Shown: in pieces, positions 29,316 through 38,641 of the stretch
Numbering within the stretch: position 1 is the first letter of the stretch
Layout: the number at the start of each line of letters is the position of its first letter
Assembly (NCBI GenBank): GCA_963789785.1
Contig: CAWBNC010000048.1
Span: forward strand, 1-64,000
Origin: JAEULH01 sp963789785
Lineage (GTDB): Bacteria; Pseudomonadota; Alphaproteobacteria; Rhodospirillales; Defluviicoccaceae
Direction: 5' to 3'
DNA length: 64,000 nt
The notes under the pieces: model-generated
Seen by the model: the letters and a program-made list of their open reading frames with translations, nothing else
Database searches by the model: none
What the model was told of the DNA's origin: nothing
Position numbers and translations under genes: made by a program

Positions 29316-29822
29316 CTAGGAAAGGGTGTAACGCTTAAGCGCCGGATCTTCGGCCAGAACGGCGTTCAACGAGGCAGCAACGTCCGCGGCGGTAACCGAA
29401 TCGGACGGGACGATTCGCGAGAAGTTACGCTGCGTCGCACTGAAGAAGGCACCCTGATCGCCCTTGTCGATGCCGATCAGGTCGGCGACCGAGGCCAGGG
29501 TCTCGCCCTGTCCGACGGACATGTCCTGAACCAGCCGGTCCATATTGGGGCCGATGAACTGGGCGAGTTCGTCGGGGCGGTAGACACGGCCGCCACGGGC
29601 GCATCCGGAGGTGCCTGAGGTGATGCCGAAGGTCTGGGTGCCGAAGGTGCCGTTGGTGGTGGCGGCAAGGATCTGCCCGCCTTGGCCGGACTGGCCTTCC
29701 CAGACGATCGTCCCGAGGCCGCAGCCGACATTGTTGGGGTCTCTTTCGGCGGCGTTGGCCGTCGCCGTGACCGTCGTAAAGAGCGCCGCGGCCGCGGCCG
29801 CATACATGAACTTATGCATCAT
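29316..29822 (-). CDS. DUF3015-family secreted protein
   Basis: The 168-residue protein has an N-terminal signal (FMYAAAAAALFTTVTATANA). The DUF3015 text is VGCGLGTIVWEGQSGQGGQI, T-T-N-G-T-F-G-T-Q-T-F-G-I-T-S-G-T-S-G-C and the C-terminal DELAQFIGPNMDRLVQDMSV. The paired cysteines fit a disulfide. The family has no known activity. It stands alone between DUF4105 and a lipoprotein gene. Confidence 0.85.
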   Translation of the reverse strand: MMHKFMYAAAAAALFTTVTATANAAERDPNNVGCGLGTIVWEGQSGQGGQILAATTNGTFGTQTFGITSGTSGCARGGRVYRPDELAQFIGPNMDRLVQDMSVGQGETLASVADLIGIDKGDQGAFFSATQRNFSRIVPSDSVTAADVAASLNAVLAEDPALKRYTLS

Positions 29823-29938
29823 ATCCCTCCCAACTCGTTAAACGCATGGTAACTGAGAGCAAATCTCGATCCGCGGGCCGAGGTTATGTCTCGCTCCTCG
29901 CGCTTGTCAAGCTGACGTAACTGCGAGCCTGCTCATTG

Positions 29939-30547
29939 TTAAGGCCATGTGGCTACTGCGATCTCTTCGCCGTGGCGCCAGCGGACGATGGCAGCGGCGG
30001 CATCGCGGCCGAGCCGGCCTGCCGTATCCTCCATCGACATCGGCGACCAGTGCCCGCTTAGACCGCTTGGGCCCATTTCGTCGCTCGCCACGGTGAATGA
30101 GGCGCGCACCTCCCCTTCGCCGTCACGAAGTTCGAATGCGCCGGCAAGGTGAGGGCGGCCGATGCCGCTGCCAAGGACGAAGCGCCAAGCCTCGCTGCCA
30201 CGGTCGGCGTCGGTGATGACGCCGGCGAGCAGCAGCGCCGACCCGTCGTCGACGTGACCGTCGCGATCGTAGATGACGCTGAACGCGTCGGCGCGGACAA
30301 GTCGATCGATCAGTGCGTCGCGCAGGAAACGGGCCCAGCGTCGGGCTTCCGGATCATCGGCGGTGACCTCGCCGACGATCAGGACGGTCGGTTGCACCGG
30401 CGGCAACTTCACCAGCGTCGGCGTCAGGGTCGACGTCGGCTCCAGAATCGAGACGCAGCCTGAGAGCCAGCAAGCGGCCAGAAGCACCAGCGCAACCCAT
30501 AACGATATCCACGGCGCGCGGATGTGAGGCTTCGCCGGACGATCCAT
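29939..30547 (-). CDS. Putative lipoprotein (DUF4410-like)
   Basis: This ~202-residue product starts at ATG 30547 with a signal ending A-C-W-L-S-G-C (lipobox L-S-G-C). The rest (VLIVGEVTADDPEARRWARF, ADAFSVIYDRDGHVDDGSAL, LLAGVITDADRGSEAWRFVL, GHWSPMSMEDTAGRLGRDAA) follows the pattern of DUF4410-type lipoproteins, where a conserved I-x-G-E-V/I, an A-R-x-L-R segment and a G-x-G strand occur. I infer the family from pattern, not from a search. No function is known. Confidence 0.6.
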   Translation of the reverse strand: MDRPAKPHIRAPWISLWVALVLLAACWLSGCVSILEPTSTLTPTLVKLPPVQPTVLIVGEVTADDPEARRWARFLRDALIDRLVRADAFSVIYDRDGHVDDGSALLLAGVITDADRGSEAWRFVLGSGIGRPHLAGAFELRDGEGEVRASFTVASDEMGPSGLSGHWSPMSMEDTAGRLGRDAAAAIVRWRHGEEIAVATWP

Positions 30548-30718
30548 TGCTGCGTTAACCCGCATGGGTTAAAATCGCACCTTATCCTACCGCTCTCGGA
30601 TCCGCCAGCCTTTCGGCCCCTCCGCCGTCTGCCCGCAATCGGAGTGACCGGGGGTCGTTCGCGGTCTAGGCCCGCGACCGGAACCCGAGAGGAACACTCG
30701 CGGGCGCGCCGGTCGCTC

Positions 30719-31455
30719 CTACACCACCAGATGGGACGTCACCTTTGACGTCTTCGGGAACCCAGTGGCGGGCTCGGGATCGAATCTTACGTTCTGTTTC
30801 TCGGCAATCGCGCAGTCGCGGGCGCTTTCCTCATCGTCGGCGGAACCGCTCGCGTAGATCGTCCAGCGATGATCGAAGTGGTGGATCATCTTGGCCTCGT
30901 AGAGCGGTGGTGGATCATCTTGGCCTCGTAGAGCGGCACACGCCGCTCCGCGCCATCGCCGTTATCGGGCACCCAGTCGGCCCCGTCGCGCGACCAGCCT
31001 TACGCGGCCATCACCGGCGGCGTGCGGAACAGGGGCAATTCGTTCGACATGTCGAACATGCGCTGGAACGTGATCCCCCACGGGTTCACGTCGCCGCCCT
31101 GGTGGGCGGGGCGCTCCTCGATCAGCACCGGCGCCCGGTCGTAGGGCTTCGCCGTCAGCTCCGCGTCAGCGCGCGAGCCGCTTTCTGGCGACCAAATCGC
31201 CGAAGAACGCGGAGGTGGAGCTGTCGGTGGCGATCCCCGTCGGCACGATCACGCCGGCGCGGCCCGGCGGCGGCGGGCGCATCCCGCCGCTGTCGGCGAT
31301 GATCGGGGCGATGCTTCTCACCGGGTCCATCGGTTTCGGCGCCCGCGCCAGCCGGGAGAAGAGTTCCGCGAACAGCGCATAGGTGTTGACGTCGCCGGTT
31401 CCGGTCAGCGGGTAGCGCCCGGAGTTGCGGGCGAACTCGGTAGATAGCGCTTGCG
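30719..31455 (-). pseudogene. Remnant of an N6-adenine DNA methylase (Eco57I/type ISP/BREX-like)
   Basis: Fragments in several frames match large restriction-type methylases: EFARNSGRYPLTGTGDVNTY-ALFAELF, GRAGVIVPTGIATDSSTSAF-FGDL, PVLIEERPAHQGGDVNPWG-ITFQRMFDMSN, VPLYEAKMIHHFDHRWTIYA. In relatives these blocks are spread over 500+ residues; here they occupy under 750 bp, so there are internal deletions as well as frameshifts. One frameshift is a 29-bp tandem duplication at 30878-30935. The remnant starts directly after the patatin gene. Confidence 0.7.
30878..30935. repeat. Perfect 29-bp tandem duplication
   Basis: The unit GTGGTGGATCATCTTGGCCT... occurs at 30878-30906 and again at 30907-30935 without a mismatch. 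It duplicates the codons for Y-E-A-K-M-I-H-H of the methylase remnant. Since 29 is not a multiple of three, it shifts the frame. Confidence 0.9.
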
Positions 31456-31456
31456 C

Positions 31457-32584
31457 CTATCTCGAGCTGCCGAACAGGTCGTTGATCCGCTTGGACTGCA
31501 GCCGCCATTCGTCGGTGGCCATGAAGCGTTCGGTCTCAGCGAGCATTCCGGGGATCGCGCTGCAGTCGTCCATGGAGTAGGTCTGGGCGAGCTGTGGATT
31601 GACCCGGATGTAGTTGTCCGTGCCAAGCAGGAGCCGCGAGGTGAAGTCGTTGATCTGGCTCGTTCCGTCGAAGACGGTCGAGACCAGCGGGAAGGCGGGG
31701 GCGCCGTCGTCCTGGCGCGGGCGCAGCCACCCGAGGACGCCGTAGGGGAAGCGCGCGTCCGGCGGTGGATAGCTGTTCGCCGAGAAGCCAGTACCGATCG
31801 ACAGCAGATAGACCCGCGACAGCGGGACGCTCTCGGCGATCCGGGAGCCGATCAGCGCGGCCAACGCCGCGGTGCTTGGGTTGTTGGCGAATACGCCGCC
31901 GTCGATGAAGGCGTTGCCGCCCGGCACGCGAGACACGTCGTGGGCGGGAAAATAGACCGGCGCCGCGGCGCTGGCCATGATCGCGTCGATGACCGTGGTG
32001 TCCGGAAAGCCGGGCATCCAGTCGAGGTCCGGAAGGTTATTGAACAGGCGTGCCCGCCACTCCTTCTTCCCAGAAGGCGTGACGGCTCTGAGCTGGAAGC
32101 TCGGGGCGACGACGCGCTTGCGGCGTTGCGTCCACACTTCTGCGAGCGTCATGTCGGGGACGTACTGGGTCAGCAGCTGCTGTAGCCCCTCGCTCCGGTA
32201 TTTCGGGAACAACAGCAGCGGGGCCAGCTCGCGCAGTCGCTCGGCGAGAGCCGGGTCCAATTCCTGTGCCGCCGATTCCAGCGCGCCGCGCGTTGCTTGC
32301 ACCCCGCTCTCGACATCCTCGCTCAGCCGGTCCCGGTCCGCTTGCGGCAGATAGGGCTGGAAGATCTGCGAGCAGGCTTGTTCGGAGCTGTAGAGATCGA
32401 AAATCTTATCGATGGAAACCCCGCTGGCGAGACCGAGCGCGATGATGCTGCCGGTCGAGGTCCCGGCGAACAGATCGATGTTGTCGAGGACGCTCCTGTC
32501 CAGGCTCTGCAGGAGCTTTGCGGTGATCACCCCGAAAATGCCGCCGCCATCGCACGCCAGAATTCTGTAGCTCGTCCCGGCCAT
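31457..32584 (-). CDS. Patatin-like phospholipase
   Basis: The ATG at 32584 follows GGGAG; the product is 375 residues and intact. Patatin features in order: oxyanion loop D-G-G-G at 12-15, nucleophile elbow G-T-S-T-G with Ser43, and the second dyad member Asp228 in FIDGGVFANNP. It would release fatty acids from phospholipids. There is no signal peptide, so it is cytosolic. Patatins occur as membrane-attacking effectors in some phage-defence systems. Here the only such context is a ruined adenine methylase directly downstream, and no nucleotide cyclase is visible, so a defence role is conjecture. Confidence 0.9.
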   Translation of the reverse strand: MAGTSYRILACDGGGIFGVITAKLLQSLDRSVLDNIDLFAGTSTGSIIALGLASGVSIDKIFDLYSSEQACSQIFQPYLPQADRDRLSEDVESGVQATRGALESAAQELDPALAERLRELAPLLLFPKYRSEGLQQLLTQYVPDMTLAEVWTQRRKRVVAPSFQLRAVTPSGKKEWRARLFNNLPDLDWMPGFPDTTVIDAIMASAAAPVYFPAHDVSRVPGGNAFIDGGVFANNPSTAALAALIGSRIAESVPLSRVYLLSIGTGFSANSYPPPDARFPYGVLGWLRPRQDDGAPAFPLVSTVFDGTSQINDFTSRLLLGTDNYIRVNPQLAQTYSMDDCSAIPGMLAETERFMATDEWRLQSKRINDLFGSSR

Positions 32585-33091
32585 CGCTCGCTCTCCCTTG
32601 TCGTCTTGCTGGCGATTGTACGCTTCCGCCCTTACCGCGAATACCAGCACGCACGGCGGTGCGAAGATCTCAGCTTGCGTCGTGGCGGAGGATCCACTGT
32701 TTCGGCGCGACTGATCGCGGGGCCGCTCACCGACGGCCAACTTCGATGCTTTGGTCTCGTTCACTTTCAACGTGGGCGCGGGCGTCCTCCTCAACCTCGC
32801 CCGTCGCAATCTGCATGACGCGTACTGAGTTGCCGATCACGTCAGCCGCCGCCTTGGGATCTGCATCGTGGCTCTCCAACAGTGATCCTGTACCGCCAAC
32901 GGTTTGCCTCGCCCCCGATGGCAGGAGATACGTTAGAGAATACATGTGCGATGGTCGAGTCTCTTGCCGAAGCATCAGTGTTCCGTTGTATGATCCTGAA
33001 ACTGTCGAAGTTGAAAGACTTGAAAGATTTGGCACGAAATGACAAGATTTTCTGCCGGATTACATCTTCCTTGCGATATGCGCTGGTGAAT
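32585..33091. other. About 500 bp without a confident gene
   Basis: The minus strand has a 102-codon ORF (32727-33035) whose tail reads DPKAAADVIGNSVRVMQIAT, then GEVEEDARAH. This vaguely resembles the start of small DNA-associated proteins of the 'A-x-x-I-V-x-x-A-T-G-E' type, but I cannot name it. The plus strand carries the leader of the transporter gene beginning at about 33092. Nothing else is supported. Confidence 0.3.
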
Positions 33092-33186
33092 ATGAGGAAG
33101 GTCGTGCGGGCGATCCGAAACGTGGCAGATGAATCAGGCTCAGTTGTCAAGCGGCAGGCTTTAATTGCCGCGGCCCTGCTGTCGGC

Positions 33187-34606
33187 GGTGGTGTCGCGGA
33201 AGTGGTTGGAATTTGAAGGTGGCGTAATCTCCGGGTTGTTTTGGACCCAAGGCCGGCGTTGTAGCGCCGGGAGGAGATCACGCCATGAGGACGAATAGCA
33301 CGACGCCTGCAGACGAGACGACGCTGTTTCTGGGGGATGGTTGGTCGGATCCGCTCGAGGCGGGTATTCGCGATCGGATCCGGGATTTCATCGAGGAGCT
33401 GATCGAGGAGGAGCTGGCCGCGGCGTTGGGACGAGGACGCTACGAACGCCGGCGCCACGATGACGACGCCCCAGGCGTCGATGCGAGCGATGCCGCGCTG
33501 CTTTCCGGTCACCGGCACGGCCATCGCGAGCGCCAGCTCGTCGGCTCCTTTGGCCCGGTCGAGATCACCGTCCCGCGGGCGCGCGTAACCGCTGACGGCA
33601 GGACCGATGAGTGGAAGAGCAAGGTGTTGCCCCGCTACGCCCGGATGACCCGCCAGGTGGAAGCGCTGATTGCCGGCACCTACCTCGCCGGGACGAACAC
33701 CCGGCGGGTGCGCCGGGCCCTGGCGGCGCTGTTCAAGGGCGCGATCGGCAAGGACACGGTCAGCCGGGTCTGGCGCCGGGTGAAAACCGATTGGGAAGCC
33801 TGGTAGAAGCGCTCGGAGGACATTGTTCGACTGATCCTCGACGGCACCGTCGTGCGCGTCCGGCTCGACAAGAAGGCGACGTCGATCTCGCTGCTGGTCG
33901 TCCTCGGCGTCCGTCGTGACGGCCAGAAGGTGCTGCTGGCGGTGAAGAACATGGGTGGCGAGAGCGAGGCCGCCTGGCGGACGCTGCTCGACGATCTGGT
34001 TGCCCGCGGGCTGAAGACCCCTGAGTTTCTGATCATCGACGGCGGCGCCGGACTTGAGAAGGCCCTGGCGGCGTTATGGCCCGAGGTGCCGACCCAGCGG
34101 TGCACGGTTCACAAGCACCGCAACCCGCTGGCCCACGCCCCCGATCACCTGCACGAAGAGGTCTCGGCCGACTATACCGACATGATCTACGCCGAGAGCG
34201 CGAACGAGATCGAACAGCGGCGCAAGGCCTTCCTGCGCAAGTGGCGGCTGAAGTGCCGGGGCGTCGCCGACAGCCTGGAGGAAGCCGGTGAGCAGCTGTT
34301 CACCTTCACCCGCCTGCCGTCCAGCCAGTGGCGCTCGGCGCGGACCTCCAATGCCGTGGAACGGCTGCACGAGGAGTTCAAGCGGCGGATCAAAACCCAG
34401 ACCGTGCTGCCGTCGCCGGAGACCGCGGCCATGCTGTTCTGGGCGCTGCTCGCATCCGGGCAGATCACCATGCGCAAGGTCAATGGCTGGCAAACCCTTG
34501 CCACCAAGCCGACCGACCCGGTCATTGATCTTGCTGCCTAACCCGTTAACCTCAAGCCCCTGGAGACCGCGCCGCCGGCAATTCCAACATCATTCGAGAC
34601 GGCACC
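33187..34606 (+). mobile_element. IS256-family insertion sequence (complete ends)
   Basis: The imperfect inverted repeats start GGTGGTGTCGCGG...TTGGAATT on the left and, read inward on the other strand, GGTGCCGTCTCGA...TTGGAATT on the right. A perfect 8-bp duplication CTGTCGGC flanks it (33179-33186 and 34607-34614), as expected for IS256. The length is 1420 bp. It lies inside the signal-peptide codons of the transporter gene. Confidence 0.9.
33285..34541 (+). pseudogene. IS256-type transposase with in-frame amber codon
   Basis: The ATG at 33285 follows GAGGAG. One continuous frame of 419 codons reads as an IS256/MULE transposase: VEITVPRARVTADGRTDEWK, TYLAGTNTRRVRRALAALF, LILDGTVVRVRLDKK with the first Asp, FLIIDGGAGLEKAL with the second Asp, QRCTVHKHRN, and RTSNAVERLHEEFKRRIKTQ with the Glu. 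A single TAG at 33804-33806, after D-W-E-A-W, interrupts it. The context suggests a CAG or AAG codon originally. Everything else is intact. Confidence 0.9.
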
Positions 34607-35569
34607 CTGTCGGCGCTGGCAGCGCCTGAATTGGCTTTCGCAGCCGAGACAGGCGATACAGCCGCTTTGGCGAAGGCGGCGCAGAACCCGATCGCCGATA
34701 TGATCAGCCTGCCGTTCCAGAACAATACGTTCTTCGGAGTGGGCACCGACGGCGACACGGCCAATGTCCTTAACATCCAACCGGTATATCCGGTCAGCCT
34801 CGGCGACTGGAACGTCATTCTACGCACCATCGTTCCCCTGGTCTACGTGCCGGACCTCACGGCCGGGCTGGCGGAGCTCCCAAGTCAGGATCGCGAGGGA
34901 AGCAAATTCGGTCTCGGCGACATCAACTTCTCGGCCTATGTGTCGCCGGCTTCATCGGGCGAGGCTGACCTGGGGGATCGGTCCCTCGATCACCTTCGAA
35001 TTCGGCGACGTCGCGAGAAACCGGGTCGGGCAAGTACAGCGCCGGGCCCGCGGCCGTCGTCGTTTACACGCCCAAGCCGTGGGTCGTCGGCACGCTGGTC
35101 CGCCAGTTGTGGTCCTTCGCCGGCAACTCAAGCCGCGACACCGTCAGTCAGCTCCTCGTCCAGCCGTTCGTGAACTACAACTTCGGCGAAGGCTGGTACG
35201 CGGTCAGCGCCCCGATCATAACCGCGAACTGGGAAGCGAGAACGTTCGGCGGACACCTGGCAGGTGCCGATTGGCGGCGGTTTCGGGAAAATTTTAAAAA
35301 TTGGCGCCCAACCGATGAACGTGAGCCTCCAGGGCTACCGCATGATCGAAAGCCGAAGATACGGACCCGACTGGCAAGCACGGTTCCAGGTGCAGTTCCT
35401 GTTTCCGAAGTAGGGCGAAGCACGAAAGTTGCCGCTCGCCTCAAAATCATTGCCGACTTTTGCCGGTTGGTGCGAGAGTAAGCTGCCGGAAGTGGCAGAG
35501 GTAGTGGCGGAAAGCCTGATTTGCGGCTGAAGCACGAGTGAGCGAAATCATTCAGGAGGGAAGAGAACA

Positions 35570-35893
35570 ATGAAGTACGCGATCACCGTCGTCTCTGCTG
35601 CCATTATGCTCAGCAGCTGTGTCGCCCAGAAAGAGGCGAAAGAAGTGAAAGCGGCCGAAGTGGCTCCGGTGAACTGCGCTACGGCGGAGGGCGATATGCG
35701 CATGCTCCGATCCGAGAAAGCGAATGTCGAGGAGCGCATCGCCGAAGGCGTCGCCTCGATCGTGCCGGTCGGCTTCCTGATCGGCGTCGCGACACAGACC
35801 GAAGGCGACAGAATTGACATGGCCATCGGTGACTACAACCAAATTCTCAGCAAAGAGATCGCCAAGATCAAAAATAAGTGCAAGGTGAAGTAG
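35570..35893 (+). CDS. Small lipoprotein
   Basis: The 107-residue protein begins at ATG 35570 with GGAGGGAAG upstream. A signal ends M-L-S-S-C (Cys17), followed by a K/E-rich linker. The mature part (NCATAEGDMRMLRSEKANVE-ERIAEGVASIVPVGFLIG) contains a helix, then a hydrophobic segment, and two further cysteines that could bridge. I do not recognise a named family. It stands between the broken transporter and fadL. Confidence 0.7.
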   Translation: MKYAITVVSAAIMLSSCVAQKEAKEVKAAEVAPVNCATAEGDMRMLRSEKANVEERIAEGVASIVPVGFLIGVATQTEGDRIDMAIGDYNQILSKEIAKIKNKCKVK

Positions 35894-36034
35894 TCGGATT
35901 GACATAACACAATGGTCGCTGATTCCGATCAAATACTCTTCAATTCGATAATGGCCACTGGTTGAGAACTCCGGCGCGCAAAGAGCGGCCGGGAAAAAAC
36001 CACAAGACGTGGCGTGGCGGGGGAGAACGGGGAG

Positions 36035-37303
36035 ATGCGCGGCAGTCGAAGCCTTGCTGCGGTCGTAGGCGTTGTCGCGGCGGGCTTGGCCATCCCGGCC
36101 CAGGGGGCGGGGCTTTTCCTCACCGAGATGGGGACGCCCGATCTTGGCACCGCGGCAGCGGGACGAGCGGCAACGGCGGACAATGCGGCAACGGCGTTCG
36201 GCAATCCGGCCGGAATGACCCGGCTCGATCAATCGCAAATGCTGATCGGCATCCAGCCAGCGTATGGCGTCAGTCACTTCGACAGAGACGGCGACACCAC
36301 CATATCGGGCGGTAACGGCGGAAATGCGCTCGGGTTCATTCCGGGGCTGGGAGCCTACTTCGTCTACAGTGCCTCGCCCGATGTCAAGTTCGGGCTCTCC
36401 CTCGGATCCAACTTCGGCCTTTCCGCCCAGTACCAGAGCAACTGGTCCGGCCGCTATTACAGCCTGAAGTCCGAGCTGGTCACCCTCGGCGCCTTCCCGG
36501 TCGCCGCCTACCGGATCAACCGCTGGCTGTCGATCGGCGCCGGCGCGCAGATCATCTACGGCAAGCTGGACTCGAAGACGGGCATCAACGACGTGCTCGA
36601 TGGCGGCGACGCCAGCATCTCGCTCAACTCCACCGACGTCGGCTACGGCGGCATGGCCGGCGTCCTCATCGAACCGGTCGAAGGCACACGCTTCGGCGTC
36701 ACCTACCAGTCACAGGTCAAGCTCGACTTGAAGGACCGGCCTAAAACCAACAACCTCGGCCCGCTCCTCTCAGACGCACTGGACGTGTCGGGGTTGAGCG
36801 GAGCCAAGGTCGATCTGGGCCTGACCATTCCCAACCAGGTCATGGTCAGCGGCTACCACGACATTACCGATACCATTGCCATCGTCGGCAACATCGTCTG
36901 GCAGCAATGGAGCCAGTTCGGGCAACCGACCCTGGAGGTTACGTCGACCACCAGCGGCAGCGCCACCACCGACCTGGACTATAACGATACCTGGGGATTC
37001 TCTATCGGCGGCCGGTACCGCTTCGCGCCGGACTGGCTCTGGTCGGTGGGCGTTGCCTACGACACCTCGCCGATGTCGAAGAGCCAGCGGGGCCCGGCGA
37101 TGCCGCTCGACCGGCAGATCCGCGTCGGCACCGGCCTCCAGTATGCTCTGAACGAGCGCGCTACGGTGGGGGTCGCCTACGAGTACCTGAATCTCGGCGA
37201 TGCCGACCTAAGTCGCAGCAAGCCCCTCGCCGGCACCCTCCAGGGAGACTACTCCAGCAATGAGATCCATTTCTTCAACGCAACACTTAACTGGACATTT
37301 TAA
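36035..37303 (+). CDS. FadL/OmpP1-family outer-membrane protein
   Basis: The ATG at 36035 has GGGGGAG nine bases upstream; an in-frame GTG at 36014 lacks a site. The 422-residue product has a signal ending I-P-A-Q-G-A-G. The FadL hatch text GTAAAGRAATADNAATAFGN-PAGMTRL follows and then a 14-strand-like barrel ending N-A-T-L-N-W-T-F (C-terminal Phe). Such proteins import long-chain fatty acids or other hydrophobic compounds across the outer membrane. The length is typical. There is no obvious operon partner. Confidence 0.92.
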   Translation: MRGSRSLAAVVGVVAAGLAIPAQGAGLFLTEMGTPDLGTAAAGRAATADNAATAFGNPAGMTRLDQSQMLIGIQPAYGVSHFDRDGDTTISGGNGGNALGFIPGLGAYFVYSASPDVKFGLSLGSNFGLSAQYQSNWSGRYYSLKSELVTLGAFPVAAYRINRWLSIGAGAQIIYGKLDSKTGINDVLDGGDASISLNSTDVGYGGMAGVLIEPVEGTRFGVTYQSQVKLDLKDRPKTNNLGPLLSDALDVSGLSGAKVDLGLTIPNQVMVSGYHDITDTIAIVGNIVWQQWSQFGQPTLEVTSTTSGSATTDLDYNDTWGFSIGGRYRFAPDWLWSVGVAYDTSPMSKSQRGPAMPLDRQIRVGTGLQYALNERATVGVAYEYLNLGDADLSRSKPLAGTLQGDYSSNEIHFFNATLNWTF

Positions 37304-37351
37304 CTGGCTGGCGCAATGAATACAACAATGATCGGGGTTCTGTGCTGTCGG

Positions 37352-38032
37352 TCAGATCCGCAGCCGGTACTCGATGTCGGTCTTCTTCTTTTTGAATCGC
37401 GCTCCGACCCAGAGTCCGCTCTCGTCATAGGCGACATCGCCATTCAGGACGCTGGAGATGCGATAGAGCGTGACCGCACGGGGCTCACCGCCGACCGGCC
37501 AGGTCGTGCGCTCGCGACTGTGGATGACCTGCTCCTCGATCGTGCCTTTCTGCGGATCGAGGACGACATCCTGCGCCATGATCCGCGGCGTCCAGAAGCT
37601 GCCGACCATGATGCCGGCGGGCGCGACGACGACGCCCTTGCGCCCCTTGACCTCAAACCCGGCCTTTGTCGCCCGGCCGACCACCTTTTCGCTCCGCTCA
37701 TCGCCCTTCGTGGTGCTGGCGAAGGCGGTCAGGCGGTCATGGTTCCAGGTTTCGAGGCCACTGTGGCGGTAGGTATATAGCGACAGGCCGAGGACGCTGA
37801 CATCGATGTCGACCTCGCTCCGGACGGTGAACGCGTCGGCGGAGCCTTCGATCTTGACCTCGTGGCTGCCGATGACCCGATCCAGGCCAAGGACATCGAA
37901 GATCAGCCGACGCTGCGGAACGGTTGCAAGGAGCGATGGCTGCGCGGCCCATGCCGGTTTCGCGGCAAGGAGGAGCCCCCCGGCACCCATACGGCCGAGA
38001 GCGCGGCGGCTTAGGATCAGGAAAGGCGCCAA
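37352..38032 (-). CDS. DUF6134-like exported protein
   Basis: The 226-residue product begins LILSRRALGRMGAGGLLLAA, a twin-arginine-like or Sec signal. The mature region is a beta-rich lipocalin-like pattern: RRLIFDVLGLDRVIGSHEVK, ADAFTVRSEVDIDVSVLGLS, TWNHDRLTAFASTTKGDERS and a final DGDVAYDESGLWVGARFKKK-like strand. I recognise the DUF6134 pattern, but no activity is known. It ends 6 bp before the DUF4142-like gene, so they may share a transcript. Confidence 0.7.
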   Translation of the reverse strand: MAPFLILSRRALGRMGAGGLLLAAKPAWAAQPSLLATVPQRRLIFDVLGLDRVIGSHEVKIEGSADAFTVRSEVDIDVSVLGLSLYTYRHSGLETWNHDRLTAFASTTKGDERSEKVVGRATKAGFEVKGRKGVVVAPAGIMVGSFWTPRIMAQDVVLDPQKGTIEEQVIHSRERTTWPVGGEPRAVTLYRISSVLNGDVAYDESGLWVGARFKKKKTDIEYRLRI

Positions 38033-38038
38033 GGGATG

Positions 38039-38641
38039 TCAGCGACCAGGACTTGTCCGGGCTTTACGCAGACGCGCCTCGATCTGGTTGATCTTGTCCA
38101 AGTTCTCGCCAAGGATGTCTTTGCCCTTTTTCGCGTGCTCGGTCAGAGCGTCGTCCTTCTTGGCCCGCGTTTGCATTGTATAGATGGCGATGAGTTTTTC
38201 GTGCAGGCCATGCTGCTCGATAACGTAGGCCAGGTCGAACTCATCGCCGCTCATCTGCAGCCGGTGCAGCCGGTTCTCGCCGTGCGGAGCCTCGCCTTCG
38301 CTGGCGTCGATCCCCGCTGCCTGTGCGGCCTGTTCCAGATCCTTGGTCAGGTCGGCATACTGCCGCGCCATTTGCTTCGACAGGTCGACAAGATCGGCGT
38401 CTTGCCCCTTGTCGGCGCCAAGCTTGCTCATCTCCGTCAGCGGCGCCAACAGCGAGTGGGCTTGGTACGCGAACTCCTGCTCATGATCGCCGACCCCCGG
38501 AAGCTTCGGGTCGAGCTGCCGCTCCTGCCCGCTCGGCGCAGACTTGTTCCCGCCCGTCGCGTCACTCGCGGCATGGCCTTGGATCGGCCCGGCCGCCGCA
38601 ACGGCCAGACCCATCGTCACCGCCAGGATCGTGCGCTTCAT
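38039..38641 (-). CDS. DUF4142-like exported four-helix protein
   Basis: Starting at ATG 38641, the ~200-residue product has a Sec signal (TILAVTMGLAVAAAGPIQGHA). The body is helical, with MARQYADLTKDLEQAAQAAG, QMSGDEFDLAYVIEQHGLHE and KGKDILGENLDKINQIEARL. The pattern of D-x-x-F-x-x-x-Y/H-V helices and a histidine-containing helix is that of DUF4142, a ferritin-like exported family. The role is unknown; it sits just upstream of the DUF6134 gene on the same strand. Confidence 0.65.
   Translation of the reverse strand: MKRTILAVTMGLAVAAAGPIQGHAASDATGGNKSAPSGQERQLDPKLPGVGDHEQEFAYQAHSLLAPLTEMSKLGADKGQDADLVDLSKQMARQYADLTKDLEQAAQAAGIDASEGEAPHGENRLHRLQMSGDEFDLAYVIEQHGLHEKLIAIYTMQTRAKKDDALTEHAKKGKDILGENLDKINQIEARLRKARTSPGR

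Larger units (their letters stand above)
33092..35413 (+). pseudogene. Outer-membrane transporter-like beta-barrel gene, split by IS256 element
   Basis: Upstream of the IS the frame ends VKRQALIAAALLSA; downstream it resumes L-A-A-P-E-L-A-F-A-A-E. Joined across the 8-bp duplication, this is a perfect signal peptide. The mature protein continues NPIADMISLPFQNNTFFGVG, LNIQPVYPVSLGDWNVILRT. After frameshifts near 34970, 35020 and 35250 come LTWGIGPSITFEFGDVA, AAVVVYTPKPWVVGTLV, LLVQPFVNYNFGEGWY, I-L-K-I-G-A-Q-P-M-N-V and a final F-Q-V-Q-F-L-F-P-K with stop at 35413. This is a ~290-residue beta-barrel family often called simply 'transporter'. The start is uncertain (ATG 33092 is possible). Confidence 0.75.

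Noticed and set aside
33804..33806. The in-frame TAG as a recoded amino acid (e.g. pyrrolysine)
   Set aside because: Nothing else in the window suggests amber recoding; other genes use TAG as an ordinary stop, and this one sits in a mobile-element gene prone to decay.
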